DNA from: an uncultured Bacteroides sp.
GTDB taxonomy: Bacteria; Bacteroidota; Bacteroidia; Bacteroidales; Bacteroidaceae
Assembly: GCA_900553815.1 (NCBI GenBank)
Contig: USEY01000008.1
Location: forward strand, 1-64,000
Direction of reading: 5' to 3'
Length of the DNA stretch: 64,000 nucleotides
Shown: positions 9,092 to 17,649 of the stretch, piece after piece
Layout of the letters: every line of letters begins with the position of its first letter
Position numbering within the stretch: the first letter of the stretch is position 1
Program-made: the position numbers and the translations under genes
The notes under the pieces: model-generated
What the model was told of the DNA's origin: nothing
Seen by the model: only the letters and a program-made list of their open reading frames with translations
The model's database searches: none

Positions 9092-10138
9092 ATGGAACTT
9101 GTATTATTATATTTAATTCTTGCACTCTCAGTATCTTTTCTCTGCTCCGTTATGGAAGCAGTCCTTTTGTCTACCCCCATGTCCTTCATCACCATGAAGG
9201 AACAGGCCGGATTCAAGTCGGCCACCCTGCTCAAGAAGTTGAAGCAGGACATCGACAAACCCATTGCCGCCATCCTGTCGCTCAACACCATAGCCCACAC
9301 CGTAGGTGCGGCAGGTGTAGGTGCTGAAGCCGTGAAAGTGTTTGGCGAAGCTTATTTTGGTGTCATCTCTGCCGTACTCACCATACTTATTCTGGTTCTT
9401 TCCGAAATCATTCCCAAGAGCGTGGGTGCCAACTACTGGCGTTCGCTGGCTGTTCCTTCGGCTCGCATCATCCGTACCATGATTATCGTTTCCTATCCGC
9501 TGGTGTGGCTGTCCGAGCTGATAACCAAACTGGTGTCGCCCTCCAAGCATGAGGCATCCGTCAGCCGCGAAGAAGTGTCGGCCATGGTATCTATCGGCGC
9601 TGAAGAAGGAGTGTTTGAGAACAAAGAAAACCGCATGATACAGAACCTCATCAAGCTGGATGGCGTGAAGGCCAAGGACGTGATGACGCCCCGCGTGGTG
9701 GTGGCCTCTGCTCCCGAGGACATGACCATGCGCGAGTTTTACCATAGCAAGAACTTCTGCAACTACTCGCGCATACCTGTTTATAGCAAGGACGAAGACA
9801 ACATTACCGGCTACGTGTTGCGTCAGGCCATCCTTGAACGTCTGGCGGAAGACAAGTTTGACATGCACCTGGCCGACATCTTGCGCCCCATCCTGGCCTA
9901 TCAGAAAAGTACACCTGTGTCTACCATTTGGGAACAGATGCTGGAAAAGAAGGAGCATATCTCCATCATTGTTGATGAATACGGCACCCTGCGTGGTATT
10001 GTCACCATGGAGGACATCATAGAAACCGCTCTCGGTTTCGAGATTGTGGATGAGCGCGATGCCGTGACCGATATGCAGAAACTGGCACGCGAACGTTGGC
10101 AGAAACGGCAGGCCGAGGCTGGGAAATACCGGAAATAA
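9092..10138 (+). CDS. CNNM (DUF21) and CBS domain membrane protein, hemolysin C/CorC-like
   Basis: A 348-residue inner-membrane protein. The N-terminal DUF21/CNNM domain (residues about 1-185) has several hydrophobic helices and motifs such as LSVSFLCSVMEA. A CBS-domain pair follows (residues about 205-325; VMTPRVVV, FHSKNFCNYSRIPVY, ISIIVDEYGTLRGIVTMEDIIE). The usual C-terminal CorC_HlyC domain of longer relatives is absent. Characterised relatives take part in magnesium or cobalt homeostasis; hemolysin is a historical label. I place the start at 9092 (MELVLLYLILAL); a frame open from 8978 would add 38 residues not expected for the family. Confidence 0.9.
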   Translation: MELVLLYLILALSVSFLCSVMEAVLLSTPMSFITMKEQAGFKSATLLKKLKQDIDKPIAAILSLNTIAHTVGAAGVGAEAVKVFGEAYFGVISAVLTILILVLSEIIPKSVGANYWRSLAVPSARIIRTMIIVSYPLVWLSELITKLVSPSKHEASVSREEVSAMVSIGAEEGVFENKENRMIQNLIKLDGVKAKDVMTPRVVVASAPEDMTMREFYHSKNFCNYSRIPVYSKDEDNITGYVLRQAILERLAEDKFDMHLADILRPILAYQKSTPVSTIWEQMLEKKEHISIIVDEYGTLRGIVTMEDIIETALGFEIVDERDAVTDMQKLARERWQKRQAEAGKYRK

Positions 10139-10162
10139 AACATTCTCAGCGTAGATAAAAGA

Positions 10163-10213
10163 TGAGGCTTCAAGAGAATAGATAACAAAATATTCGGCTC
10201 TCTTGAAGCCTCA
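10163..10213. terminator. Bidirectional terminator between convergent genes
   Basis: A 15-bp perfect stem (TGAGGCTTCAAGAGA at 10163-10177 with its complement at 10199-10213) around a 21-base A+T-rich loop. It lies between the CNNM gene and the convergent CsgG-domain gene. Confidence 0.7.
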
Positions 10214-10277
10214 ATTGCATTATGTCCTAATAACTGGCATTTTGAGTTGCTCACTTATTAGCAGACTGCTCGCTTCT

Positions 10278-11759
10278 TTAAAAAGTAAAACGTATGCCTA
10301 CTCCGTTGTTATCTATGGCTAATCCCAATTGATAAGCATAAGCTTTGTTTTGATGTTGGTTAGTAGCATTGTATTGTGTAGCTACTTTTTTGATTTTCTG
10401 TCGGCCAGCTATTTGCATGTAAACACTACCTCCTATGCCTGCAAGTATAGTCATTCCGCCAGCAGTGAAACAAGTTTCGTCATAATCAATAGCCATAATA
10501 CCCATTCCAAGCCCAACTCCAGCTATAAAGGGTGCCCAGGACCACGACATCATGCGTTTCCCTTTTTTATAATCAAAATATAGCTCTGGTTTTTCTGCAA
10601 AAGTCATTTGTATACCTTCTTTATCTAACTTTTCTGTACCTAAATACAATTTTCTACCCTTGGCTCGCATTGTTTGTCCATAATTACCAAAGCCGCTTGC
10701 ACTTCCCATTACACGACGATCAGTTTTTTGATTAAAATAATCATTTAGGTTACGCCCAATTCTTGTAAAAGCATGTTGGATAGCCTTTCCTGTGACGGTC
10801 TGTTTAAATCCTTCTGCTCCACCATTCAATTCCGCCCCTCCCAGTGCACCATATTCCATAGATAATTGCGATTTACCTTGTGCTTTTCCCGTACTACTAC
10901 ACATAAAAAGTACTTCGCCTGTTTCTATGTCAATTACCCGGACTGAAATATTGACTGATGCTTTCAGAGTTGCTATTTGCATATTGGACATATATTGAGC
11001 ACCTATATTGGTATTGGCTATCCCCTGAACTGCCCCCATAATAGAAGCCAATGGAATTCCTGTCCGTATATTGACTACGTCAGGCTTTTGCATTGTTACT
11101 TGTATAATCCGCTCTGCTCCAAGCATCTTCCCTTTCTGTATAGCAGCTGAAGCATCTACATATTCACTACCCGACAAATCTATTTCATCTACTTGCATGC
11201 CAAGTACTGTTCTGTCTAGTAGACGGACCTTATCACACATCATTAACTGTTCCATTAAAATATCGGATACATAAGTCCCAAAATATCCAATTCCTGTGAT
11301 ATCATTAACTTGTGCTGGTGCTACAAAAACAGAAATTTTGTCTTTATCATCTGTTACAACATTTCTCATTACATCTACAACCCCATTTTCATCAGTCATT
11401 TTTGATGTCGACATTATGGGCATGCTTTTTTTAACTTCTGCTCCAACTTTTATGTTTTTCAAGTCATTCCTATGTACAGGTATAGCCTCTGAATACGAAT
11501 CATATACTTTGACAATGGAAAGAGTTGCTAATTCTTCTTGTGCCCGTTCAATCTTTCGCTTGGTAACAGGATGTATGAAATATCCTTTATCGGAAAGAAC
11601 TTTTACCTTATCTCCCACTTTGACTTTTGCAGAAGATAGATCCAAATAGACTTTCTCTTCTTCTACATTGATAACATAACCTGTTATGGTGTATTTCTCT
11701 TGTGCATAACTGCTATATGCAAATAATACAAAGAAAAGCAAGCAAGAAAAGTATCTCAT
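10278..11759 (-). CDS. Secreted CsgG-domain protein
   Basis: A 493-residue exported protein with a clear signal peptide (FSCLLFFVLFAYSSYAQ, cleavage after about residue 19). After an N-terminal beta-rich segment (residues 20-110), the middle (about 135-340) resembles the CsgG/HfaB fold: ISVFVAPAQ, a nucleotide-binding-like alpha/beta start, then DILMEQLMMCDKVRLLDRT and GAERIIQVTM. CsgG forms the outer-membrane pore for curli subunits, but related domains occur in many periplasmic proteins and no lipobox is present. The C-terminal 130 residues contain two hydrophobic stretches (WAPFIAGVGLGMGIMAI; GGMTILAGIGGSVYMQIAG). It stands alone, away from the larger cluster of related proteins at 48-58 kb. 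Confidence 0.75.
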   Translation of the reverse strand: MRYFSCLLFFVLFAYSSYAQEKYTITGYVINVEEEKVYLDLSSAKVKVGDKVKVLSDKGYFIHPVTKRKIERAQEELATLSIVKVYDSYSEAIPVHRNDLKNIKVGAEVKKSMPIMSTSKMTDENGVVDVMRNVVTDDKDKISVFVAPAQVNDITGIGYFGTYVSDILMEQLMMCDKVRLLDRTVLGMQVDEIDLSGSEYVDASAAIQKGKMLGAERIIQVTMQKPDVVNIRTGIPLASIMGAVQGIANTNIGAQYMSNMQIATLKASVNISVRVIDIETGEVLFMCSSTGKAQGKSQLSMEYGALGGAELNGGAEGFKQTVTGKAIQHAFTRIGRNLNDYFNQKTDRRVMGSASGFGNYGQTMRAKGRKLYLGTEKLDKEGIQMTFAEKPELYFDYKKGKRMMSWSWAPFIAGVGLGMGIMAIDYDETCFTAGGMTILAGIGGSVYMQIAGRQKIKKVATQYNATNQHQNKAYAYQLGLAIDNNGVGIRFTF

Positions 11760-11804
11760 AATATAATAGATTCAATACAATAGCATCAAAAAGAAAATAG
11801 ACAG

Positions 11805-11837
11805 CCCACTATTGATTTTGTTTTCATCAATAGTGGG
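11805..11837 (-). terminator. Terminator after the small lipoprotein gene
   Basis: A 12-bp perfect stem (CCCACTATTGAT at 11805-11816, ATCAATAGTGGG at 11826-11837) with a 9-base loop, right after the lipoprotein stop on the minus strand. It separates that gene from the CsgG-domain gene. Confidence 0.7.
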
Positions 11838-11850
11838 TATCTTGTATCAG

Positions 11851-12240
11851 TTATTTTCGCTTGTATTCATAATAACTTCCTGAATTCAAATAGATTAGCA
11901 GTTTAGTGGCTGTGACATCGTAGTGCATTTCATAAGTTTGAGTTTTTTCAACAATACGAACATAATGGTCTCCAGCATCTGTATCTCTCAAACTGTATTC
12001 AAAGTTTACTTTTTCACGTCCCGTTTCCTCACCATATCCATCTAATTCAACTACTTGATAGAAACCTGTTCCGTCGGAGTTAAACCGGTAAGTTTCATTA
12101 ACTTGTTCAGTTTCTCTATACCATTCACCTACAATAGATGTAGTCGGTACTTCGGCAGCATCGTCATCACCACAAGCTACCATGAAGAAACTCATTGCTA
12201 TCATTACAAATAGCACAGAAAAATACTTCATTGTTTTCAT
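11851..12240 (-). CDS. Small lipoprotein, lipocalin-like
   Basis: A 129-residue lipoprotein. The signal peptide ends in a lipobox (FFMVACGDDD, Cys about residue 23) followed by acidic residues, which in Bacteroides favour surface export. The mature part is a short beta-rich domain beginning TSIVGEWYRE and containing NSDGTGFY and YEYKRK, the pattern of small lipocalin-like or DUF-type lipoproteins. Function unknown. It has its own promoter (12289-12296) and terminator, so it is a single-gene unit. Confidence 0.8.
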   Translation of the reverse strand: MKTMKYFSVLFVMIAMSFFMVACGDDDAAEVPTTSIVGEWYRETEQVNETYRFNSDGTGFYQVVELDGYGEETGREKVNFEYSLRDTDAGDHYVRIVEKTQTYEMHYDVTATKLLIYLNSGSYYEYKRK

Positions 12241-12288
12241 TTCTCTTCAAAAATTAAATAGAATTATAATTGTAATTATATTTGTGGA

Positions 12289-12296
12289 CAAATGTA
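12289..12296 (-). promoter_or_regulatory. Promoter -7 box for the small lipoprotein
   Basis: On the minus strand TACATTTG fits TAnnTTTG. It lies about 50 bases upstream of the lipoprotein ATG in a very A+T-rich region. Confidence 0.5.
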
Positions 12297-12400
12297 TGGA
12301 ATAATATAATATATAATATTTACAAACTGTCATCAATAGGTTTACATGTAAACCCATTGATAACACTGCTTGTGCAAGAATGAAGAAAAATGACATTGGC

Positions 12401-12622
12401 TTACTGCTTTTCCTTTCGTCGTTTCATGTCTTCCATATAGACGGAAAGGAAATCGAAGTCGAGAAGAATGGATATTTTAACCAGAAGTTCCGTGTCCAAG
12501 GAGTATTTATTCAGGATTTTGTAGACATTGTTCCTGCTGCACGATAATTGCTTTGCCAGCCAGACAACACTTTTATGTTGTTCTTTCATTTTTTCTTTGA
12601 TAAGTTCACCTATATGCAACAT
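12401..12622 (-). CDS. XRE-type helix-turn-helix protein
   Basis: A short (73-residue) DNA-binding protein starting MLHIGELIKEKMKEQ, with the helix-turn-helix VVWLAKQLSCSRNNVYKIL near residues 18-36. This type is common in Bacteroides as a small solitary regulator. I use the internal ATG at 12622 because homologous proteins start with this sequence; an in-frame ATG 12 codons upstream (12658) is also possible. Directly upstream lies a short transcription-unit-like segment (about 12685-12990) of uncertain coding value. Confidence 0.75.
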   Translation of the reverse strand: MLHIGELIKEKMKEQHKSVVWLAKQLSCSRNNVYKILNKYSLDTELLVKISILLDFDFLSVYMEDMKRRKEKQ

Positions 12623-12681
12623 AGTATTACTTGTTTTAATCAGCTTATAGGTCCCCATTCAGCTGGCATTTATAAAACAAA

Positions 12682-12992
12682 AAGACGTGGGCACCAGTTT
12701 CTTGCTTACCCCGTCTTTTAGGCTCTCGCATTGCCTCAACTCAAAGGATAAGCAACGCCAGCCAGCCCACGCCCGTATGATGTATGTAGATACCACGTTG
12801 GCAAGCCTTTCAAAAAAGGTTTGCACTTCAAACGTAGGTACACAATCATACCACGTAGACGCCTTTGTTGCAGTTATCTTCTTGAGTTTTTCAGAATTTG
12901 CGAGATTCAAAAGACAGAAGTATAACGCATGAAAACGTCCTTAACTATTTAATTTACCGCTCCCTGGCAAAACCGCTGTCTGCCAAGGAAGT
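12682..12992 (-). ncRNA. Candidate small RNA or decayed gene, about 310 nt
   Basis: The minus strand holds a -7 box (12997-13004) and, about 300 bases later, a GC-rich region where AAAAGACGGGG can pair with CCCACGTCTTTT and is followed by T-rich sequence, like a terminator. Internal pairings include GCAAGCCTTT with AAAGGTTTGC around 12808-12830. The only sizeable frame (up to 83 codons from a TTG, 12910-12659) is unlike any protein I know. I read it as a structured RNA or a relic; an RNA regulator next to the XRE gene is possible. Confidence 0.35.
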
Positions 12993-12996
12993 GCTG

Positions 12997-13004
12997 CAAA
13001 AATA
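12997..13004 (-). promoter_or_regulatory. Promoter -7 box for the candidate small RNA
   Basis: Reads TATTTTTG on the minus strand, fitting TAnnTTTG, about 10 bases before the proposed transcript start near 12990. Confidence 0.4.
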
Positions 13005-13291
13005 AGCAAAAACTTTAAAATGCTGTGGTTGAGGTGGAAATTTATGTTTTTAGCTTCATATATTTTATAAGAAGCAGATGTGCGTAGAAAAGCTAATCAT
13101 CCATTTTTAACAACCGTACAGAAAAACAGTTCAACCACGGTTATAAATTGTCACTTCGTACTTGAAGTGAGGCCTTAAAAGCCTTGTCTAGAAGGTGTTA
13201 ACTTTCCACTCGTTCGTAGTTGACAAACTGCTATTGCATCGATGACTTTCAGTAAAAATCGTTATCTTTATGTCCATTAATACAAAACAGC

Positions 13292-13783
13292 ATGAACAAT
13301 CCGTCCTACAGAATCCGTCCTTTACGGCCAGATGAAACATCCCTGCTGCGTAACTTCCTTTATGAGGCCATCTACCTGCCCCAAGGTGTGGAAGTACCGC
13401 CTCGCAGCATCATTGACTTACCCGAATTGCGTATATACATCGAAGGATTTGGAACACAACATGGCGATTATTGCTTGGTGGCTGAAGTCTGCGGACAAGT
13501 GGTAGGCGCTTCCTGGGTACGATTGATGGACGACTATGGACATGTGGATGACCAAACTCCCTCACTTGCCATTTCTCTCCTGCCATCTTACCGCGGACGT
13601 GGCATAGGCACCGCTTTGCTCCGCTCTCTGTTCTGCTTGCTATCCGCTCAAGGCTTCGGCCATGTCTCGCTGTCGGTGCAGAAAACTAATCCGGCCGTCA
13701 GGCTGTACCGGCGACTTGGTTTCTATACCGTGCGCGAGACGGAGGAGGAATACATCATGCTGTGTCGGTTACAGTCATCATGA
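13292..13783 (+). CDS. GNAT family N-acetyltransferase
   Basis: A 163-residue cytoplasmic acyl-CoA-dependent N-acetyltransferase. The acetyl-CoA-binding motif A is LPSYRGRGIGTALLRSLF (about residues 98-115), followed by NPAVRLYRRLGFYTV, the motif B pattern of the family. The acceptor substrate is not predictable. It is a single gene; a one-mismatch -7 box (TATCTTTA) lies about 30 bases upstream. Confidence 0.9.
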   Translation: MNNPSYRIRPLRPDETSLLRNFLYEAIYLPQGVEVPPRSIIDLPELRIYIEGFGTQHGDYCLVAEVCGQVVGASWVRLMDDYGHVDDQTPSLAISLLPSYRGRGIGTALLRSLFCLLSAQGFGHVSLSVQKTNPAVRLYRRLGFYTVRETEEEYIMLCRLQSS

Positions 13784-13864
13784 ATATTGAGTCCGTTTAT
13801 TGGTATCTGCAGTTATTCCCCTTTCAGACAACTTTCTGGCAGGTGTTCGACCTCTCTTTAATAG

Positions 13865-13974
13865 TAGTGTACTCGCAACATGATGGTAGTGTACTCCCAG
13901 CGTGATAGCAGTGTACTCCCAACACGTTAGCAGTTAACTCCTATCGCAATGGGAGTTAACTGCTATGGTTAGAG
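13865..13974. repeat. Five tandem 22-bp repeat units
   Basis: Five contiguous units of exactly 22 bases (13865-13886, 13887-13908, 13909-13930, 13931-13952, 13953-13974), each with the core AGTGTACTCCCA or AGTTAACTCC followed by a variable part. The last two units also form an inverted repeat around GTTAAC. There are no spacers of CRISPR type. A related array in the opposite orientation lies at 45367-45434. Confidence 0.85.
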
Positions 13975-14007
13975 GGATTAGGGGTAAGTTCTTGTTGTTT
14001 GGGGGCC

Positions 14008-14874
14008 TTATTCGTGCCACGTCAGTTGGGGTGGAATATCACTGTTCATCTGTGCCAGATGGAAGGCAATCTCTTTCCGGGAGGCGGTAAGGAGTTCATC
14101 AGAGTGGAGGATGAAGTCGTAGTTCTCCGTACTGAAAAAATAAGGTGTGGAAGCCACGTAATGATAGATAGACCCTAAGTGAAGGTACTTCATGTCGGCT
14201 TCCAGCACGCCTTCCACCAGCTCAAAAGTACGCTCAATGCGGTCATCAAAAGAATCGCGGAAATAGATGCAGAACCAGTAGCGGCCATATGGGTCGCGCA
14301 CCAGCCATACACGGCGTTCCTCGCTTTCATAGTACGTTTTGAGTACCTCTCCATCGGCTATGGTGTAATAGCTATAGCTGTCGCCACGGAATTGAAGGGA
14401 ATAGCTGCGGGGTACCCGGATGGTGCTCTCTCGGTCATTGCCCCAGACATCGAGGGTGGAGTAGGGCAGCTGTAGGTCAAGTTCCTTGCAGATGTCCTTA
14501 CCGTCGGCCTGCAGAGGGAAACCACCCCGCATGTAGCCATAAAGCAGTTGCTCCACCGAGTATGTCCGGCGTTGCGGATGAGCCACCCGTTCGGCCAACA
14601 GACAGTCGGCCAAAGCTCGTACCGGTAGCTCCGTATAAGGGTCGAAACTTACGTCGCGTAAATAGAATTGACGCTCGTAGTTCCATCCCACAGCGGGCAG
14701 GAAGGTGGTCAGCATGTTGTCTATGGCCTCACAATAGCCCTCGTCAGCCAGCCACTGGGGGTAGAACAGACGGTGCGTCATGGCATAGGTACGCAGTGCA
14801 GATTTGTCGGCAGCACGTTCGGTCAGTTCGGCCATCATCTGCTGCCAGCCCTTCATTTCGTTTCTGTCGTTCAT
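14008..14874 (-). CDS. Hypothetical protein, 288 aa
   Basis: I do not recognise this protein. It has no signal peptide and no membrane span, and is rich in Tyr, Arg and acidic residues, so probably cytoplasmic. The central part (LQLPYSTLDVWGNDRESTIRVP, VWLVRDPYGRYWFCIYFRD) looks beta-rich. The gene is monocistronic or loosely linked to the UPF0145 gene 46 bases upstream on the same strand. Coding confidence rests on length, sharp codon structure and good composition. Confidence 0.75.
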   Translation of the reverse strand: MNDRNEMKGWQQMMAELTERAADKSALRTYAMTHRLFYPQWLADEGYCEAIDNMLTTFLPAVGWNYERQFYLRDVSFDPYTELPVRALADCLLAERVAHPQRRTYSVEQLLYGYMRGGFPLQADGKDICKELDLQLPYSTLDVWGNDRESTIRVPRSYSLQFRGDSYSYYTIADGEVLKTYYESEERRVWLVRDPYGRYWFCIYFRDSFDDRIERTFELVEGVLEADMKYLHLGSIYHYVASTPYFFSTENYDFILHSDELLTASRKEIAFHLAQMNSDIPPQLTWHE

Positions 14875-14920
14875 GGCTTTCTTCCTTTATTATAATTCTG
14901 CCGGGTAAATTTACCTCGTT

Positions 14921-15241
14921 TTATTCCACCGTAACAGCTGTTCCGGCAGCCGTCACCATCAGCATGGAGCCACTGCCACCTACGGTTTCGTAGTCCAGGT
15001 CCACACCTATCACGGCATTGGCACCCAGCATGCGGGCCTGCTCCTCCATTTCGCGCAGTGCCGATTCTTTGGCTTCGCGCAGCACTTCTTCGTAGGCACC
15101 GCTGCGGCCGCCCACAATGTCGCGTATGCTGGCAAATAAATCGCGGAAGACATTGGCACCGATAATGGTTTCGCCCGATACGATGCCGTAGTAACAGGTA
15201 ATCTTGTGCCCGTCAATCATGGAAGTTGTAGTCAGTAACAT
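14921..15241 (-). CDS. UPF0145 (YbjQ) family protein
   Basis: A 106-residue cytoplasmic protein of the YbjQ/UPF0145 heavy-metal-binding-domain family, which forms pentamers in known structures. Diagnostic segments are [21 protein letters not shown], the helix with ALREMEEQA, and [16 protein letters not shown] near residues 73-88. The biological role is not established. It precedes the 288-residue hypothetical gene on the same strand. Confidence 0.93.
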   Translation of the reverse strand: MLLTTTSMIDGHKITCYYGIVSGETIIGANVFRDLFASIRDIVGGRSGAYEEVLREAKESALREMEEQARMLGANAVIGVDLDYETVGGSGSMLMVTAAGTAVTVE

Positions 15242-15290
15242 AGTTCGTATAATTTTGATAAGTTGTCATACTAAGTTGTTCGATAAACCG

Positions 15291-15482
15291 TTACCAGCGG
15301 TGCCCGGGTGCATAGTCTCTGGCGCTCTTGTCGCCTTTCATCTTCTTGGCGTGTCCGGGAGGCAACGGCTTTTCTTTCTTGTGAGGAGGACGGGGATGCT
15401 TGTGGTGCTTCACCACTATACACGATGTCAGGTTCATACAGAGGAACCCTGTGAATATCAGCAATAAAAACTTGGCTCTCAT
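15291..15482 (-). CDS. Very small basic lipoprotein
   Basis: A 63-residue protein: signal peptide with lipobox (FLCMNLTSC, Cys about residue 21), then a mature peptide almost wholly made of His, Lys, Pro and Gly. Such His/Lys/Pro-rich mini-lipoproteins recur in Bacteroides; no function is known, though metal binding by the histidines is conceivable. A near-consensus -7 box (TAACTTTA, minus strand, about 15567-15574) lies upstream. Confidence 0.65.
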   Translation of the reverse strand: MRAKFLLLIFTGFLCMNLTSCIVVKHHKHPRPPHKKEKPLPPGHAKKMKGDKSARDYAPGHRW

Positions 15483-15750
15483 CGTATTGTTCTTGGTTTT
15501 TAAGATTCATAATGCCAGCGTTTTCCAGTTAGTGTTTCGCTTACTGACCGCTGTTTTTCTGCCCTAAAGTTAATTATTTCCTATTAAGACGCAAAAGAAG
15601 AAGGAAAAGTTGCAGTAGAAGACTCTTTATTCAAGGTATTGTGGACGTCCGGGGATGGTAGATGTTACTGGAATCATGTATCTGGAGATTGTATGGCAAC
15701 AGATTGTTTCTGATTGTTGCTATCTTGAGAGATATTCTGTTCTATATAAG

Positions 15751-15788
15751 AAAGGCTTCGAAATGGTGTGTACCCTCTCGAAGCCTTT
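15751..15788 (-). terminator. Terminator after sufS
   Basis: An 11-bp perfect stem (AAAGGCTTCGA at 15751-15761, TCGAAGCCTTT at 15778-15788) with a 16-base loop. It closes the long rimP-to-sufS run. The rest of the 15543-15817 gap holds nothing I recognise. Confidence 0.7.
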
Positions 15789-15817
15789 TATTGTACTCTT
15801 AAATACGTAAGAAATCG

Positions 15818-17032
15818 TCAGAACATCCTGCTCACCCTCTCTACGCCTGCCACCAGCGCATCCACTTCTTCTTTCGTGTTGTACAAGCCAAAAGAAGCGC
15901 GAACGGTACCCTCGATGCCGAGTCGTTGCATCAGCGGTTGGGCGCAGTGATGACCTGTGCGCACGGCAATGCCAAGACGGTCGAGCAAAGTGCCCATATC
16001 GAAGTGGTGGATGTTGCCTACCAGGAAAGAAATGACGCTGCCTTTCTCTTCAGCCTCACCGAAGATGCGCATGTCGGGAATTTCCTTCAGGCGGCGCATG
16101 GCATACTGTGTCAGTTCATGTTCGTAGGCGGCAATGTTGTCCATACCTAGATCCGTGACGTAGTCCAGTGCCTTGGCCAGTCCGGTAGTGCCTATGTAGT
16201 CGGGGGTGCCGGCTTCGAACTTGAAAGGCAGCTCATTGAAAGTGGTACGCTCGAAGCTGACGTGCTGAATCATTTCGCCACCACCCTGGTAAGGAGGCAG
16301 CTTGTCCAGCCAGTCTTCCTTGCCATAGAGCACACCCACGCCTGTGGGACCATAGACCTTATGGCCGGAGAATACATAGAAGTCGGCATCGAGCGCCTGC
16401 ACATCGACAGGCATGTGGGGAATGCTCTGCGCACCGTCGACCAGCACAGGCACGCCGTGGCTGTGTGCCGTGGCAATGATGCGGTCAACCGGATTGATTG
16501 TGCCCAGCACATTGCTTACATGTGCCACACTGACTATCTTGGTACGTTCAGAGAAGAGTTTCTCGTACTCGTCCAGCAGCAATTCGCCTCGGTCATTCAT
16601 CGGGATAACCTTGATAGCGATGCCCCGCTTTGCCGCCAGCAGCTGCCAGGGCACAATATTGCTGTGGTGCTCCATGGTGGAAATGATGACCTCGTCACCT
16701 TCCTGCATGAACTCCTCACCGAAGCTGGACACCAGCAGGTTGATGCTTTCCGTCGTGCCGCGGGTGAAGACTATCTCGTTGGTGCTGTGGGCGTTGATGA
16801 ACTTACGCACTGTCTCGCGGCTGGCCTCGTGCAGTTCGGTGGCTTGCTGTGAGAGGAAATGCACTCCGCGATGCACGTTGGCATTGACGCTGTAATACTC
16901 GTCGGTAATGGCGTCGACCACACACCGTGGTTTCTGTGTCGTGGCCCCATTGTCGAAATATACCAGCGGCTTACCGTACACTGTGCGGCCGAGAATGGGG
17001 AAATCGGCTCTTATCTGTTGAACGTCGTACAT
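15818..17032 (-). CDS. sufS: Cysteine desulfurase SufS
   Basis: PLP-dependent desulfurase that takes sulfur from L-cysteine for iron-sulfur cluster assembly by the SUF machinery; cytoplasmic. The PLP lysine is K225 in SGHKVYGPTG and the active-site persulfide cysteine is C363 in RTGHHCAQPLM; both positions and the 404-residue length match group II desulfurases. It is the last gene of the suf run, preceded by sufD and a small secreted protein gene. No SufE or SufU gene is seen in the window, so the sulfur-transfer partner must be elsewhere or unnecessary. Confidence 0.96.
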   Translation of the reverse strand: MYDVQQIRADFPILGRTVYGKPLVYFDNGATTQKPRCVVDAITDEYYSVNANVHRGVHFLSQQATELHEASRETVRKFINAHSTNEIVFTRGTTESINLLVSSFGEEFMQEGDEVIISTMEHHSNIVPWQLLAAKRGIAIKVIPMNDRGELLLDEYEKLFSERTKIVSVAHVSNVLGTINPVDRIIATAHSHGVPVLVDGAQSIPHMPVDVQALDADFYVFSGHKVYGPTGVGVLYGKEDWLDKLPPYQGGGEMIQHVSFERTTFNELPFKFEAGTPDYIGTTGLAKALDYVTDLGMDNIAAYEHELTQYAMRRLKEIPDMRIFGEAEEKGSVISFLVGNIHHFDMGTLLDRLGIAVRTGHHCAQPLMQRLGIEGTVRASFGLYNTKEEVDALVAGVERVSRMF

Positions 17033-17079
17033 ATCTGCAATCCTTTCTATGAATTATCTGTCTTATTATCAAAATTTTG

Positions 17080-17622
17080 CTATTCTTTCGTTACTACTAC
17101 GCGGTAGTAATCGATTTGTCGGAATAAGTCGCGCAAGCCCAGAATGTAGTTCTTCGCCATTGTTCTGCCGTCGGCATCGGTGATGTTCAGCATGTTCTGT
17201 CCTTCCGTATCGGTGTACACCCGGCCTTTCTGCGCCGTGTCAAACACATAGACCCGACCTTTTCCGTCCATTTTAATCAAGCGTCCCCGGTGGTCAGTCA
17301 ACTTCATGCTGATATCGTTTCCCCGAAAGTGTATCTTTACATCGGGTTGTAAACGGGAGACTATTGATTGGAAACTGTTATATCCTTTTTTCATCACCGA
17401 TTCTCCCCAACGGTGAGTCTCGGGCTCAAAGGTGATGCGATAGTTTCCTGTTACCGGCTTACCTTCCGCCAAAACTCCTTTTTCGTCTACCACGAAACTG
17501 CGGCAGGTGGACATTTCGAGCATTATTCGCACAGGCATTTCATTCATGGCGGCGGTCTGTGCCGGAAGCCATTTCACAAATCCCACCAGCAGGATGGCAA
17601 GAACGGTAACATGCTTATTCAT
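17080..17622 (-). CDS. Secreted protein of unknown function in the suf run
   Basis: A 180-residue protein with a signal peptide (VTVLAILLVGFVKWLPAQ) and no lipobox, so probably periplasmic. The mature part has two or three beta-rich segments (MLEMSTCRSFVVDEKG, GNYRITFEPETH, GKGRVYVFDTAQKGRVYTD) and ends in a helical stretch. No family is recognised. It lies between sufD (27 bases upstream) and sufS (47 bases downstream), on the same strand, so is likely co-transcribed. A direct role in iron-sulfur assembly is doubtful because that occurs in the cytoplasm. An ATG three codons upstream is an alternative start. Confidence 0.7.
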   Translation of the reverse strand: MNKHVTVLAILLVGFVKWLPAQTAAMNEMPVRIMLEMSTCRSFVVDEKGVLAEGKPVTGNYRITFEPETHRWGESVMKKGYNSFQSIVSRLQPDVKIHFRGNDISMKLTDHRGRLIKMDGKGRVYVFDTAQKGRVYTDTEGQNMLNITDADGRTMAKNYILGLRDLFRQIDYYRVVVTKE

Positions 17623-17649
17623 CTCACACATTATCTTTTTGTCCTCTGT

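Noticed and set aside
13865-13974. Possible CRISPR array
   Set aside because: Units are contiguous with no unique spacers, units diverge, and no cas genes are in the window.
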